Positions 43,969 to 56,416 are shown, counted from the first letter of the stretch. The stretch is DNA of 64,000 bases from Shinisaurus crocodilurus (GCA_021292165.1 CM037876.1:286600521-286664520); one strand, 5' to 3'. A program made the numbers and translations. Notes: generated by a model not told the origin, from the letters alone.

Positions 43969-44479
43969 CCATTTGTTGCCTTTGCAGCAAACTGGTGGTG
44001 GCACAGATGCTCTCTGGGCTGGGGCCACCTTGCCCACAATGCTTCACTCCGAGGAAGGGCCCTCTCTTCAGACTGTGGCATGGGGCAGGTGCTTTGAAGA
44101 GCCCTCTAGGGGCACTGCCAGGTGCTTTCTTGCAGTGCCAAATACTATTTAATGTTAAGCAGTATTTTCCACACCAGCAAAAGTAGCTGTGTGCTCCACT
44201 GGGAGCTGGTGGACTGGCAGCTGGAAGCTGGTACCAGCTGGAAGGCGCTGGACCTGGTGGTGTCATAGGAGCGGCTGCAACAGGCAGCCCTGCAGGTAGC
44301 AGATGGAGGCACAGTTTACTGCCCCTCCTGATCTGCTGCCTGAGCCACAGGGCTCATTGTGGCTTATGGCAGGGCCAGCCCTGTTTCTGAGTCATGTAGC
44401 ATGGCTAAGTAAGATAAGAAAAGGATGGACAATGTTAAGAATGAAGTTTAGAAATATGGAAAAGGCACATGGTTCTGAA

Positions 44480-44544
44480 ACATGGTTCTGGGGTTGGACA
44501 ATGGCCTTATAGGCCCCTTCCAACTCCACCATTCTATGATTCTA
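44480..44544 (+). mobile_element. CR1 LINE 3' end
   Basis: 'ttggacaatggccttatagg' and 'ccttccaactccaccattct' plus the ATGATTCTA-type terminal repeats. Confidence 0.8.
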
Positions 44545-45295
44545 CATCTCCAGCCAAGCAACTATGACTGGGGTCAACATGGTGCCCGTGGGCGGGCACC
44601 TCTTTTGGTGCCCGCCTCCTGATTTTCATTTTATTTCTTAAGATTTTTTTAAAAATATATTTAATTGGGACACTGCGATGCTGCTCTCTAGCACCATCTT
44701 TGGGTTCAAAAGAGTAGTTTTGTGTTTTGGAGTTCAGACCTCACCTCTCCCTTGTACTTAGGTTCTTGGGCAAGTTATTTTCTTTTATTATCACCAGTTA
44801 TGGGTCTGGAAAATGAGTGTTTAGTCACCGGCCGTGCCCACCATGATAACCATTTTATGAATGGGCAATCCCTCCTAGCAGCCATTTTGTGAGAGGCCCC
44901 ACAATGCTCTCTCAAAATTCTAAATGTGGCCACCAATCCAAAAGGTTTGGGGATCCCTGCAGCCTTGTACCTTCTTGACATGGGCAGATTGTTACAATGT
45001 GAATCAGTGTTCACACTGGAAATCTTCGGCCGCCATCCAGGATAGGGATAGAACCTATGTACATGCTATATACATGCTATGATAAGATGCTGTATGCTAC
45101 GATAAGATGGCATAAGTAAGATGCAGAAAATAGAGTTCTGGAATAGTGACATGGAATGAGCTCTATGGGAAAATCATGCACATAGTGCCACTTTGGCTGA
45201 ATTGTTATGAATTCTATATTTGGATTAAGCTTTTATGATGAGAATGGACACATTCATATTGCTAGATGCTAATTTTGTTATTGTTTTCTTTGAAG

Positions 45296-45388
45296 TGGGC
45301 TCTTCGAGAAGAGAAGGAGTACCTGCTCATGTTAATCTTTCTGCATCTTCAATGCTAATGATCGCAATGCAGTATACATCCAATCCTG
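45296..45388 (+). CDS. UNC79: UNC79 coding exon 5
   Basis: 93 bases, residues 207-237 plus one base of codon 238 (Val). Acceptor tttgaag after a T-rich tract, donor gtatgt. Translation (L)GSSRREGVPAHVNLSASS, then MLMIAMQYTSNP. The gtatgt donor is slightly weaker than the gtaagt used by the neighbours. Confidence 0.95.
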
Positions 45389-46972
45389 GTATGTACCAGT
45401 TTTTATGGCTGTTTGTCAGTCTTCCAGGATATAAATCACATAACAGCATGTTAGAAATGTGGGGTTTAATCTTTTTCTAAAAAAAATAAAAAAAAAATAG
45501 TCGACCTACTTGAAAGCTAACACTGCATGAATTGCTTTTCAACAAGATCTTTCATGCTTCTCACTGTGTTCTTATTTTGAAAAGGAATTGAAAATAGTCC
45601 TTTTTAAATGTCTGTCTGAAGGAGGCTCTTTTGGCGATAATTAATTTCACAGTGTCGCATAGGTACATTTGGATCCCAGTGTTAGAGACTTTGAGCCAGT
45701 TCTGTAAATTCTGTTTTAATGCCAGAAAATGGAACAGCATCAGTTTGTATCACAATTGCCTTAGTGATAATTAAGGAACACTGAAGTTCATATTGAGATA
45801 GAAATGTGTTGATTGCCTCACATCCTGCACTTAATGAGGCCTCCTTACAGAAGGACAAATTATGACTTCTACCGTCTGATAAGTTGATTGCAATTAGAAA
45901 GATAGGAACTATCAGGTTGGATCTGATAAATGGAGGTCTTTTTTTTTTTTTAATATTGTGTGCAGGGTTTAGCTGCACTTTTTCTTTTAACAGACAAAGG
46001 CTCCTTGGTTTAACTGCTCTATAACAAGCAGAAACCAACAGGTAAACCTTCTCCCATCATGATATTGCTATTCTTGGGGAGGGGGGGAACTTAACCTGAC
46101 TGTTATGCGGCTGCTGCAGCCCCACTGTCAATAAAAAGCTGACAGTGCTACTGCAATAGCCTTCTAAAGAAGACCCCAACCTGCTGTGGTAAGGAACACT
46201 TGGATTTGGTTGAAATATACAGCAGCAGCAGTCCTCATCTTTGAATGTGCTTCCACATGGAAATCTCACATACTATGCAAAACATGGTTAGCCAAGAACA
46301 GTTGGAGGATCTGGATCAACTGGGAGATGTCTGATAGATCAGCAAGGATTTCTGACTCCCAATTATTTCACAATAGCAGCAGCACAGTGACCACGTCCAC
46401 CAAACTATACTGCTGAAATGAAGAAAGCTTGAGGTAACCAGGAATCGTTTTTTTGTGTGTGGAAGGGCTGTGAGCTCCGTTCGGTTCTGGTACTCAAAAC
46501 AAATTCCTGGGCTGGTAATTCTTTCATTGTATGTGTACATCTTTTGCATTAGACTTGGGTTGGTGGATCTCAGGGTTCTAGTAAAAAGCAAAATAGATCC
46601 CACACGCCAAAAGTCTGCTCACCCTCGGCGTAGAATTCTCTTCTTCCGAGCTAGCTTTGCACATATAGGAAGTGTTCTGCATATAGGAAGACTGTGAGAT
46701 AGGGGCATATTCACATATGCAATCTGCCCTGTGGATTCTGAGATATGCAGTCTGAATGTGCCCTTGACCAACATTTGAATTGGCTTCCTGCATCCATAAG
46801 GGATGTTGATCATCCTAACAAGATTTATCAAATGTTATTATTATCCATTTTCCATGTAGGCTTTGAACCACCAGATAGATACTAATTAAGCCAGTATGTG
46901 TGGTTCAAAGCCTTTCTGTTCCTTGATTTTGCATTTCAAGTGGTCCACCTCAGTTTGTCTTTTCTCTCCCAG
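45389..46972 (+). other. UNC79 intron 5
   Basis: 1,584 bases, the shortest intron seen here. No MITE, SINE or LINE is recognisable, only A-rich runs near 45,478-45,500 and a T run near 45,941. Confidence 0.8.
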
Positions 46973-47028
46973 TGTACCATTGTCAGTTACTGGAATGCCT
47001 CATGAAGTATAAACAAGAAGTCTGGAAA
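46973..47028 (+). CDS. UNC79: UNC79 coding exon 6
   Basis: 56 bases, residues 238-256, ending exactly on a codon boundary. Acceptor tctcccag, donor gtaagt. Translation (V)YHCQLLECLMKYKQEVWK. It is too short to be found by an open-frame search and was placed by splice signals and frame continuity with exons 5 and 7. Confidence 0.93.
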
Positions 47029-47186
47029 GTAAGTTTGTGACCAAATATATGTGGTGGAAATGGTAGTATGAACCATAGTTTATTTTAACAGTGATATCTC
47101 TTTTGAGCAACCAAATCACTTGGAACAATTTAGATGTCTGATCCCTCATGGGGAGCATGTAAGTTTTATATATGCAGGGATGGGCA

Positions 47187-47312
47187 GAAAGTACGGTAGA
47201 TCTCCAGATGTTTTGGACTTCAACTCCCAGCATTCCTGACCCTTGGCCATGCTGGCAAGGGCTTCTGAGAGTTGAAGTCCAAAACATCTGGAGATCTACC
47301 TTCTGTCCACCC
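47187..47312. mobile_element. hAT-like MITE, 'agatctcc' subfamily
   Basis: 'gtagatctccagatgttttg' and 'caaaacatctggagatctac' are near-perfect inverted arms. The subfamily differs from the main one by 'agatctcc' in place of 'ccctcc'; a sister copy lies at 54,447-54,570. Confidence 0.7.
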
Positions 47313-47438
47313 TTATATTTTTTGCAATCTGAATTTATGCATGAACTGTTCCCCCATTGCCCTCCTTTTGGATTCCAGTTTTAGGAGGGGTTTGAGCTAG
47401 TGGAGTTCTGGGAAAAAATAGCATTGATGCAGTCTTTT

Positions 47439-47441
<3 letters not shown>

Positions 47442-47475
<34 letters not shown>
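47442..47475. repeat. (AC)n microsatellite
   Basis: About 17 AC dinucleotides in intron 6. Confidence 0.95.
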
Positions 47476-47477
<2 letters not shown>

Positions 47478-48714
47478 CGGGGGGCATTTTGGGGGACAAC
47501 AATTAGGAGCTGGCAAGATTTTATAGGAGCCAGATTTGTGGGGTGGGGAGGGGACTGGCTTCCTGACCCCTGTAGCAACCTGGTTGCCTATTTCCAGGTC
47601 CAGTTTTTAGTGGTTATTGGGTGCCTGGATTTTTGCACTTCTGAACATATGCACAATAGAATTTGTATACAGTGACAGTTCATGTAGAGGTGGACAGCTG
47701 TGCTCCAGGGGAGAGGCAGCATTGGTAGTCCCTTTCCCCAACTAACCCACATCCCTGGATCTTACCGAGATTCCAGTCTGTTTTCTCACCCAACTGCACC
47801 AAAGCTAGAGCCATTCTTTCTTTTAGCCTGGATTGTTGTAATGCCACTTATCGTCCCTTTCCAGTTTGTTCAGTCTTTTAGGGTCAGCATCTGCCAATGG
47901 ATAAGTGGTACCATCTTTCTTTTCTGTTAAAAATCAATTTACAAAAATGGTAAAATGACACTTTAAAAAAAAGCAAGATAAACCTACAAAACAATAATAA
48001 AATAGCTGCAAACCTATAGGTGAAAACGGGTCGGCAGAAGGTAGATCAAGATTTTCTGGTAGATCTCTGGGTGATCCCAAAGCATTTCTCACTGCCCATT
48101 GTTTAACAACAGCGACAACAAAAAGGTTCCCCTGCTCCCCCATTGTCAATTGGGCTGCTGAGATGGAAGAAAGGTTGGGGGGGGGGGGAAGCCAGGAATG
48201 GGTTTTTGTGTGACAAGACTGTGAACTCAGTTCTGGTGCTGAAAACAAATTCCTGGGCTGAGTATGCGCTCAGAGGCACCCTGGCGCCTTAATTCTAAGA
48301 ATATATTCCTCCCCCACACTCCTGAGGTAATATTTTGCCCCTGGTTCCAGTGGGTAGACCTCAGGGTTCTATTGAGAAAAATGGTAGATTCCGCAAGCCT
48401 GCAGGCTGCCCGCCCCTCAGTTAAAACCAAGCAATCGAGAAAAGCAAGCTGGAGATCATTACACATTAAAAGCTTGTTGAAATGTTTTAGAAAGCCTTTC
48501 ATATTATACCTGCCTCAAAGTGAAAAGGGAAGGAGCCTGGTGGATCTCTGAGGTGGGGCATTCCAGAATTCATTCTATATAAATTTTTCTGGTGGAATTC
48601 TCAGAAGATGTGAACAGAGGCAGAGGATTTGAGGCTGTCCTTGCAATATCGCGCATGTCTACTCCAAAGTGAGTCCAATGAAATTCAGTGGGGCTCCCTC
48701 CCGGGCAAATGCGT

Positions 48715-49370
48715 AGTGTAATGATGGGGGACTTGTGGCCCTCCAGACTTCCCCCCCATTAATTTTTTAATTTGAATTTCATTAAATCAAAAGAAAAACA
48801 AAAGAAAAGCATAAAAATAAAATAAAATATTACAGTTTTCTTACATGAAATTTGAATAGATCAATTACAATTCATATCAAATACATACCCCTTTATATTT
48901 TATATAAAGCAAGATATAAGTATAGTTATGCATAGGCTTCAACAAAGGCAGGGCAAATATCTATGTATTTATCCATTCATAGGTTACTCCTAAAGACCAG
49001 CCGTTCAAAAGTTGAAAGCATCATTAAGTCCTCAATCCATTGCGTCATTGGAGGCAGATGTTTGTCCTTCCAATATTGTAATATTGGTCTTTTAGCTGTC
49101 AAAAGGGCACAGAAAATCTGTTTATCTTGACCTTGCGTTAAATCCCTAGAAGCAGGTAGATAATTAAGAAGAACATATACATTGGAAAATATTAAAGAGC
49201 TTTCCAACACAAAGTTTATCCATATTGTTACCTCTAGATGTATTTTTACCTCTGGTGACCCTCCAGATGTTGCTGGACTACAACTCCTATCATCCCTGAC
49301 CACCTGTACACAGAGCTGACTGGGGCTGTTGGGAGATGGAGTCTGAAAACACCTGGAGGGCTACAGGACG
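48715..49370. mobile_element. hAT-like MITE split by an L1 fragment
   Basis: Left arm 'gggggacttgtggccctcca' (to 48,747) and right part from 49,259 ('ccctccagatgttgctggac') belong to one palindromic MITE, opened by the L1 insertion listed next. Confidence 0.75.
48748..49258 (-). mobile_element. L1-type LINE fragment with 9-bp target duplication
   Basis: The nonamer ccctccaga is present on both sides (48,739-48,747 and 49,259-49,267). A minus-strand frame (48,977-49,240) matches the L1 piece inside 4,358-5,081 ('LLTAKRPILQYWKDKHLPP', 'VLLNYLPASRD'). The 3' end faces left, with an A/T-rich region in place of a clean poly-A. Confidence 0.8.
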
Positions 49371-49624
49371 GACACACACACAGTAGTGTATAGAATTGCA
49401 GGCTAACAGTGCGATGCTGTGCATGTCTCCTCAGAGGTATAAGTGCTGTTGAGTTCAGTGGGTTAATCCCAGGGAAATAGGACGGTAGCCTAAGTGTGTT
49501 GAGGTCTTCAGTGAAGCACTGAAATGCTCATCTTTTTCTATGTTCTGTTGTTCTGGTCTTGCTGCACCTCTGAAAGTTGACACCTTCTGAAATTAAACCT
49601 GCAGTGCCCCTGTCTTTCTCTTAG

Positions 49625-49754
49625 GACTTGCTGTACGTAATAGCATACGGCCCTTCTCAAGTAAAACCACCTGCAGTGCAAATGCTTTTCCACTACTGGC
49701 CCAACTTAAAACCTCCTGGAGCAATAAGTGAATACAGGGGACTGCAGTACACAG
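49625..49754 (+). CDS. UNC79: UNC79 coding exon 7
   Basis: 130 bases, residues 257-299 plus one base of codon 300 (Ala). Acceptor tctcttag, donor gtaagt. Translation DLLYVIAYGPSQVKPPAVQM, then LFHYWPNLKPPGAISEYRG. Proline-rich turns between helices are conserved in this region of the family. Confidence 0.95.
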
Positions 49755-49959
49755 GTAAGTGAGCCACAGTCAATCTGTACATTAGTACTAAATGATCATG
49801 CCTGATGAGCATGATGGTTGTTTTTCTGAGCAGTGATGTATTCAAACTCCTGTGTATAGTGTGCTTACAGACTTGTATGATAAGTTCTTAGATGTAGCAG
49901 TATATTTCTGGATTAATGTGCTCCTCGATATGTTCAACAGTAAAGCAGTCAAGATGGCA

Positions 49960-50148
49960 ACAGTTTCTAATCTAACTAGAAAAGGAGTACAGCATTGGAA
50001 GCAGCTGCCAAGAGACACTATGGAAGGTCCTCCATTGGTGGTTTTCAAGTAACTCTCATGGATGCTTTAGGTGTAAAAGATCCTCTCTTAGGGCAGAGGG
50101 TTGGACTCGGTGATCCATTGGGCACCTTCTAATTCTATGATTCTATAA
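49960..50148 (+). mobile_element. CR1 LINE 3' end
   Basis: 'acagcattggaagcagctgc', 'ggttggactcggtgatccat' and 'attctatgattctat' follow in the usual CR1 order. Confidence 0.8.
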
Positions 50149-50909
50149 TGACATTGCTGAGTTATGCAATAACTCAGCTGCAGAACCTGTCGCTGTGCCA
50201 CTGTGCAAATTCCCCACTGATACCTCTGTGGCTGGGTGAAAACTTTCTTGTTTTGATTCGAGACTGATAAGAAACACAACCTCTTTGGGTTCTCGGCACC
50301 ACCATCATATTCCCTCTCTTTGCTGTCATGTGGGGCTGGTTCACACGTAGATGTAGATCTTGATTTCTTTTATCGCTTGATTATTCAGATTATTCAGCAC
50401 TTGATGAGTCACAGCCAGTGGTGTGGTGGTAAATTTTTGAGGTGCAGGGGTTCATCATGAAAGTCCCCATAGCTACACCTCCAAGAGGAGTCCAAAAAGT
50501 CAGGCAGCTGTGTTGATCCATGTCATCCAGCCAGTTCTAGCAGTTTTCATCTCCATCAGTAGCAGGTTTTTTGCAAAGCTAAATGGTCTTAATTGCCCAT
50601 TCATGACCAAGATACCCCGAAATCCTTTGCATTACAACAGGGAACAATAGATTGTTGCTGGGGAAAATAAATTCCCCACATCATCATCATCAGGCGATCA
50701 CTCATGACTGAGTAAGATTGTCTTCCAGGATAAAAAGTTTACAAATTTACAAAAAGAAAAATTTTAAAAGGAGGAAATTCTAAAGAAAATTGTGTAGACT
50801 CTAGCGATGGGTCCGTAAGTGACTGTGGAGGCCAATTCTAGATCCACACAGCTTCCCACAGTGAGGACACAGGTTAATTACAGCTATACACTGAGGGTGT
50901 GGTGGCAGA

Positions 50910-51436
50910 TTTATTTATTTATCTATCTATTTATTTATTTATTTACTTTACTTTACTTTACTTTATTTCTATACTGTCCAATAGCAGAAGCTCTCTGGGC
51001 GGTTTACAACAATCAATTAAAAGTACAATAAAACACAATATAAAATACATACAATAGAAACATCATAAAAATTTAAAACCAATTTTAAAAAGTCACAAAT
51101 AACTAAAAACAAGTCACTATTTAGTTGTTAAAAGCCATGTACTATTTAGTTGTTAAAAGCCTCAATGTAGAGGGCAGTCTTAACCTGGCGCTGAAAAGAT
51201 AGTAGGGTTGGCGCCAGGCGGGCCTCAGGGGGGAGTTTCTTCCACAGTTGGGGGGCTACCACAGAAAAGGCCCTCCCCCTTGTTGCCGCCCTCCGAGCCT
51301 CCCTTGGAGGTGGCAGTCGGAGGAAGGCCCCAGATGTTGCATGTAGTTGGGAGAGGCGTTCCTGCATAAAAGTGCAGGCACTGCAGCCTGGTGAGCCCTG
51401 GCTCCACCATACCACTGGTCACAGCTGAATTCACAG
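50910..51436 (-). mobile_element. LINE 3' end, R4/Vingi-like group unsure
   Basis: Minus-strand frame (51,146-51,415) ends with 'FSVVAPQLWKKLPPEARLAP', a typical C-terminal ending of non-LTR ORF2 proteins. It is followed by an A-rich tail read as TTTA/CTTTA repeats at 50,910-50,968. Its right end abuts the foldback MITE. Confidence 0.6.
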
Positions 51437-51740
51437 TGACTGGGTTCAGACGACATGATAACCCACCTTCAAGGGTTGAGTATGGGTTTAGTGTGGGTTG
51501 TTGTCGAACCGTGGGTTGTTGTTGGAACGTGGGTTTTTGTGTTGTCTAAACCTAGCCGAGATAACAAACCATGGTGAACAAGCCACAGTTCACAACCCAA
51601 CAACAAACCATGAGTTCTCTTCATGGCTTGTCCATGTGGTTAACAAGCCATGACTTGTTAGTGCAGCTGGGTTCAGACACAGTTCAACGGCAACCCACAC
51701 TCAACCCTTGAGTGTGGGTTATTGTGTTGTCTGAACCCAG
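51437..51740 (-). mobile_element. Foldback MITE, 'tgactgggttcag' family (inverse copy)
   Basis: Homologous along its length to 38,711-38,982 when reverse complemented. Includes the shared 'aaccatggtttgttgtt'-type interior and one extra 'gctgggttcagacacagttc' segment. Confidence 0.8.
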
Positions 51741-51953
51741 ACAGTGTGAATTGACATCACCAGCAAGCACAAACCCCTTCATATATTAGGGCATTCTTCT
51801 GCATATTTGCTGTATGCACGATCGGCAGCAACTCTGCCCCCCCCCATGTGTTAAAAGGCACAACTGCAATGTGTGTACTTTCATTGGCAGGGCTCCCAAT
51901 GAATGAAAACTTTGCTTTTTCCAGGGTTCCTGATCACAGAGAGCCCTGCTTAT

Positions 51954-52554
51954 CAGGACCGGTGCAGGGCAGTTTGGCGCCCTAGGCTAAATTATATTTA
52001 GCGCCCCCCCTCTTGTGCCATGGGGGCCCCCCCCGGAGCAAAGCAGCCCTGCTCTGCAAAAAAAACCCCGCCCCCGCTGCCCGCCGCTGCCGCCGCCCGC
52101 CACTGCCCGCTGCCGCCGCCACCCGCTGCTGCCGCCGCCCGCTGCCGCCCCCCCACCTACCTTCCCCCCACCCTGGCTGCCTCCTCCTCCGAAGAGGAAC
52201 TGACGCAACGGGACCCCCGCGCTCTGTTTTTGGCCGGGGGAAACCAGGGCAACAGGGCTGTTTAAGCCCTGTTGCCCTGGTTCCTCCCGCCAAAACAGAG
52301 CGCGGGCGGGGCTCCGGAAGCGGCGCGGAGAAGGTAGGTGGTGGGGGTCCGGCGGCGCCGGCGGGGCGCCCCCGCCCAGGCTCGGCCCCACCACCACCTC
52401 CGGGCGCAATCCCCCCGCACTGACCTGGCTTTGTCGGCGAGGCGGGCGGGGCAGGAGCGCGCCGGCAGCGAAGAGGAGCGCAGTGTTTCTGCGCCCTCTT
52501 CAGCTACGCACCCTAGGCAACAGCCTAGTTTGCCTAGCGGTAGCGCCGGCCCTG
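51954..52554 (-). mobile_element. GC-rich non-autonomous hAT element, inverse copy
   Basis: Begins CAGGACCGGTGCAGGG and ends GCGCCGGCCCTG. The octamer ctgcttat flanks both sides perfectly (51,946-51,953 and 52,555-52,562). The interior has the 'cctgttgccctggttcctcc' block and strong CpG content. Open frames here are products of its composition, not genes. Confidence 0.92.
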
Positions 52555-53347
52555 CTGCTTATGCACAGATACTTGTACACAGAGATGCACATTGCAGACA
52601 AACCTTTTGATGTCTGGATAGTGGAGCGTCTACGTCTTTGTGTAACTTGCTGCCACCCACTATCTCTGCTCACGTTTGCATATGCGTGGAGAAGAACCCT
52701 AACATACTAAGAGAGTTTGGCGTGATGTGAGGGGATACAGAAGTTCCTTAAGTGGTTTAAATTGGTGGCTGAAGACGGATGCAACCTTTTTAGAGCAATG
52801 GGGCCAATTTGGAAGCATCCTCATTGCATTCAGGACAAATGTCCCGTTCCTTTCCAGGGCTGAAGTCTGAAGGGGAAAAAAATGGTTCTGCAAGTTGGCG
52901 GCAATTAGCCAGCTATGGATAGCACTGATTGGTTGACACCTGTGATGTCATCAAGAAACTTCCTTCCAGTCCCCAGAGCCATTTTGCATTTCCAAAAAGA
53001 ATTTTTAAAATGTTATTAATGAATGAACATATAAATGGAATGCACTGCATTACTTTTTTAAATTTCTTTTTAAATGCTGGTCAGCCCATCTGAAGCACTG
53101 AGGTGCGGGGAGGGGTAAAACTGACAACTCAACCAGTACTGGTGTACATGTCCGCTGTTCATATTGTGAAGTTGGGGAAAAGCCAGATGCATGCTGCGGC
53201 GGATGGACTTCTTGGGAGTTCTCATTTTATACTATGTTTGACTTTACTTTATGATGGCCCATTCACTCATTGAAGTAACCATTTGTCTGCAGAAGTCAAA
53301 TGATGAACATGGGTGAAGGGTGTGAACCAGCCCTTAGAAAGACCTTG

Positions 53348-53350
<3 letters not shown>

Positions 53351-53379
<29 letters not shown>
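53351..53379. repeat. (TA)n microsatellite
   Basis: About 14 TA dinucleotides. Confidence 0.95.
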
Positions 53380-53384
<5 letters not shown>

Positions 53385-53800
53385 GCAGAATTATACAGAA
53401 GACTTCCCATGTTTGGAATATAAGGAGATGTTTTATACTCATGCCATATCTAGTTTACCATGGCTCTCTAGGTTCTCAGGCTGGGTTCTTTCCTATGGAC
53501 TGCCTGAGCTCTTTTAAAAGGAGTTATCTGGCATTTAACCTGGGTCTAGAATGCATTGCAATCCGCTACTCTCACTACGCTGCAGCTCCATATCTGGCAG
53601 AGCTGACATCAGAACGGGACATGAAAATAATTCTAGATCTGGCAGATGTTCAAGATCTGAACCTGAGCCTGAGACCAAATCTTGTCACTTGAAATCCATA
53701 CAGTTGATACTATTGGTCTCACTCAGTACTGTATCTTCTAACCCGTAATGAGCTATGTGTTAACTTTTGTGTGTTTATCCATGGTGGTTTTGTTTTTCAG

Positions 53801-53865
53801 CATGGAATCCCATACACTGTCAGCATATTGAATGCCATAATGCCATTAACAAGCCAGCAGTGAAG
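53801..53865 (+). CDS. UNC79: UNC79 coding exon 8
   Basis: 65 bases, residues 300-321, ending on a codon boundary. Acceptor gtttttcag, donor gtaatg. Translation (A)WNPIHCQHIECHNAINK, then PAVK. The Cys and His residues (HCQH, ECH) begin a Cys/His-rich segment that continues in exon 9 with CEEC. A metal-binding role is an inference. Confidence 0.95.
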
Positions 53866-54446
53866 GTAATGGACACTTTTGCACCCCTTAGAACGTGCCC
53901 ACTGAGGATCCACGCTAACCATGTCTCAGCAGTCCCTGGAATGGAGCGGCTATCCTTCATTCAGAATTAGAAACTGAAAGGAAGGCCTTGTCGTCTCCAG
54001 AAAATCTTCCTACCACTCAAGCCATGGCACTGCCAAGTGTAAACAAAGCCCCACGGTAACAACCCCCCCCCCCACCATACTCCTGTTTAAACCCTTCAAT
54101 TTGTTAGGAACCTTTCTATAGATTGTCCATGGAACAGGAATTTCCTGTCTAAATCCACCTCCTAATCCTGAGAGACCTGCTATAATTCTGTACACATAGA
54201 CACATTACTGACCCTCACAGAGACTTATTGCCCCCCATGTCCCTCACTCACACTTGGACCATCTGGAATGTACACACCCTCTAGGGAACCAGAGGTCTTA
54301 CCACACCAGAAGCCACATATGACCAAGAAAAGGAAATCCCAAATTGGACTTTCTATATAGGATATACCTGCCTCTTTACTTTCCATCAATTCCCAACCCT
54401 TGCTCACATGGAGTTAATGCTATCTATCCTTCAGCTGTAGCAGGGG

Positions 54447-54570
54447 TTGGCAGAAGGTAGCTCTCCAGATGTTTTGGACTTCAGTTCCCATAAGTCCCTG
54501 CCAGCATGGTCAGGAGTGCTGGGAGTTGAAGTCCAAAACATTTGGAGATCTACCTTCTGCCCACCCCTGA
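54447..54570. mobile_element. hAT-like MITE, 'agatctcc' subfamily
   Basis: 'gtagctctccagatgttttg' and 'caaaacatttggagatctac' arms. Sister of 47,187-47,312. Confidence 0.7.
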
Positions 54571-55163
54571 GCTACAGGGCTGGAGTGTTGTAATCCCACT
54601 AGTGTAGGGTTGTTAGAACTCATGCAAAGTGAGGCAGTGTATGAGAAGTAAAGCTGGTGTTGTCCCCAGTTTTCGTCTGTGCTCTTTGTAACTAGCATGT
54701 TTAACACTCAAATAGCTCAGGGTTAAGTGTCAGATGCTCATGAGTGGATATGTTAACATTTGAGCTAAGACTGAGGGCGGAACTAAAAGTAAAATCTCAT
54801 GGTAAGCAGGGTGGAACTGCACTTTATAGAAGACATGGGGATGCTACCAAAAATGACATTTCCATGTCAAGCTCTCCTTCCCCCCATAATGTGTAGTAAC
54901 ACCCCATGCCTTGACACCATGACATTGTGCATTTCCACACTCCCTCCAGCCTATGATGTGAAGTTGGGATGGGGAAACGCACAGTACAATGACACCATGA
55001 TGACACAAGGCAAGTGATGCAACAGGTTACGGGAAAGGGAAGAACTTGACTCAGGGATGCCATTTTTGAAGGCATCCCTGTGCCTCTTGTAACACAACAT
55101 TCTACCATGAGTGGCAGTACCAGTTATCTCAAGGGTAAAAAATAAGGCTGAAGTAACTCATAA

Positions 55164-55299
55164 AAGCCTTCCCCAATATGGTGCCCCCCAGATTGTTTGG
55201 ACTTCATCTTCCATTAGCCCCAGCCAGCATGGATAATGGTCAGGAATGCTGGGAGTTGTAGTCCAAAACATCTGGAGGGCATCAGGTTGGAGAAGGCTG
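55164..55299. mobile_element. hAT-like palindromic MITE
   Basis: 'aagccttccccaatatggtg' to 'ggttggagaaggctg'. Flanks ctcataaa and ctttaaaa match at 6 of 8 bases. Confidence 0.75.
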
Positions 55300-55822
55300 C
55301 TTTAAAAGATCCTTCATGCTTCCCATCCACCCAGTAAGTTGCTTCCACAGTTCAGTTTGGAAGGCAAGCAAATCATGTTTTCTTTCGAGATTGTAGCTAA
55401 CAGTGGTTCCAATCTTGCCCAGCCCAAACTTGTGTGTATATAACCTCTGCTTAGTTCTGGCCTGCCAATTTTGCCACAGAGGTCTCAGCAAACCTCAAAA
55501 CATGCTGACCAGGCAAAGCTAGTCCATTAGAAGTGATCATATTATCTTTTGAGTTCTTTCTCCGGGATCAGCGCATCATCACAATGATAAAACAAAACAT
55601 TCAACTCATTCATGCCATCTTCACTGGTTTCCCTTTTCCCCATATCTAAGCACGGACAAAACAGGTAGGGATGCCTGAGAAAAGCCCTTGATTCTTTTCT
55701 GTTAGTGTAAGCAATCAAGTGCTAATGAAGTTTTGAGTTTTCATTTTCAGGGGAGTTGGGTTCATTGACTGGAGCACCGTTTTGGAGAGAGAAATTGATT
55801 CTGTCCTTCCTATGTGTTTCAG

Positions 55823-55911
55823 ATGTGCATAGATCCTGCCTTATCTGTGGCTTTGGGTGATAAACCACCCCCTCTCTACCTTTGTGAAGAATGCAGCCAG
55901 AGGATTGCAGG
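55823..55911 (+). CDS. UNC79: UNC79 coding exon 9
   Basis: 89 bases, residues 322-350 plus two bases of codon 351 (Gly). Acceptor tgtttcag, donor gtgggt. Translation MCIDPALSVALGDKPPPLY, then LCEECSQRIA. The CxxC pair (CEEC) lies in the Cys/His-rich segment. The gtgggt donor departs from the gtaagt consensus; the frame with exon 10 requires it. Confidence 0.93.
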
Positions 55912-56300
55912 GTGGGTAGACTAAGAGAGGCAAAAATGACTGGAAAATAATGATAGCAATGAACTTAAGAAGCACGTATCCACCAAAGCTTGGGACCAAA
56001 TTAAATGAAAAACCAAAACAGCATTCCACAAACTGGATAGTGAAATACTGAAATGGATAGAAAAGCAGAATAAAGCAAACCAATTTCCAAGTCAGTGCAA
56101 ATCTGATTTTGTCCCCTGCTGATTTGGCATCACAGGAAATCATTTCTTTTTGAGACTTCTGCTGGCTGTACAAAAGAGTGCAATTATATTGGGGAAGGAG
56201 AAAAGGAAATCAAAGTATATTAGCAGGTTTGAGGAAATAAATAAGGACTTTGATTCATGACTGAGGACAGCAAACTGGGCAAAGCGAAATGTCAGTAGAA

Positions 56301-56416
56301 CAGCCTTCCCCCAAGCTGGCACCCTCCAGATGTTTTGGACTACAAATCCTGTCATCTGTGGATGATGAAAATTGAGGTCCAACACGTTTGGAGGGCACCT
56401 GGTTGGGGAAGGGCTG
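56301..56416. mobile_element. hAT-like palindromic MITE
   Basis: CAGCCTTCCCCCAAGCTGG to 'ggttggggaagggctg'. Flanks cagtagaa (56,293-56,300) and ctgtagaa (56,417-56,424) match at 7 of 8 bases. Confidence 0.8.

Larger units (their letters stand above)
39507..45295 (+). other. UNC79 intron 4
   Basis: 5,789 bases with few intact repeats: a Harbinger-like MITE, a hAT-like MITE, a foldback and short CR1 ends. 43,000-44,480 and 44,550-45,295 show no feature I can name. Confidence 0.85.
49755..53800 (+). other. UNC79 intron 7
   Basis: 4,046 bases holding a CR1 end, a LINE 3' end, the inverted foldback MITE and the second GC-rich hAT element. 52,560-53,345 and 53,380-53,800 have nothing I can name. 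Confidence 0.85.

Noticed and set aside
52013..52423. Pro/Arg-rich overlapping frames suggesting a GC-rich gene or promoter
   Set aside because: They fall inside the hAT element 51,954-52,554, bounded by a perfect 8-bp duplication.
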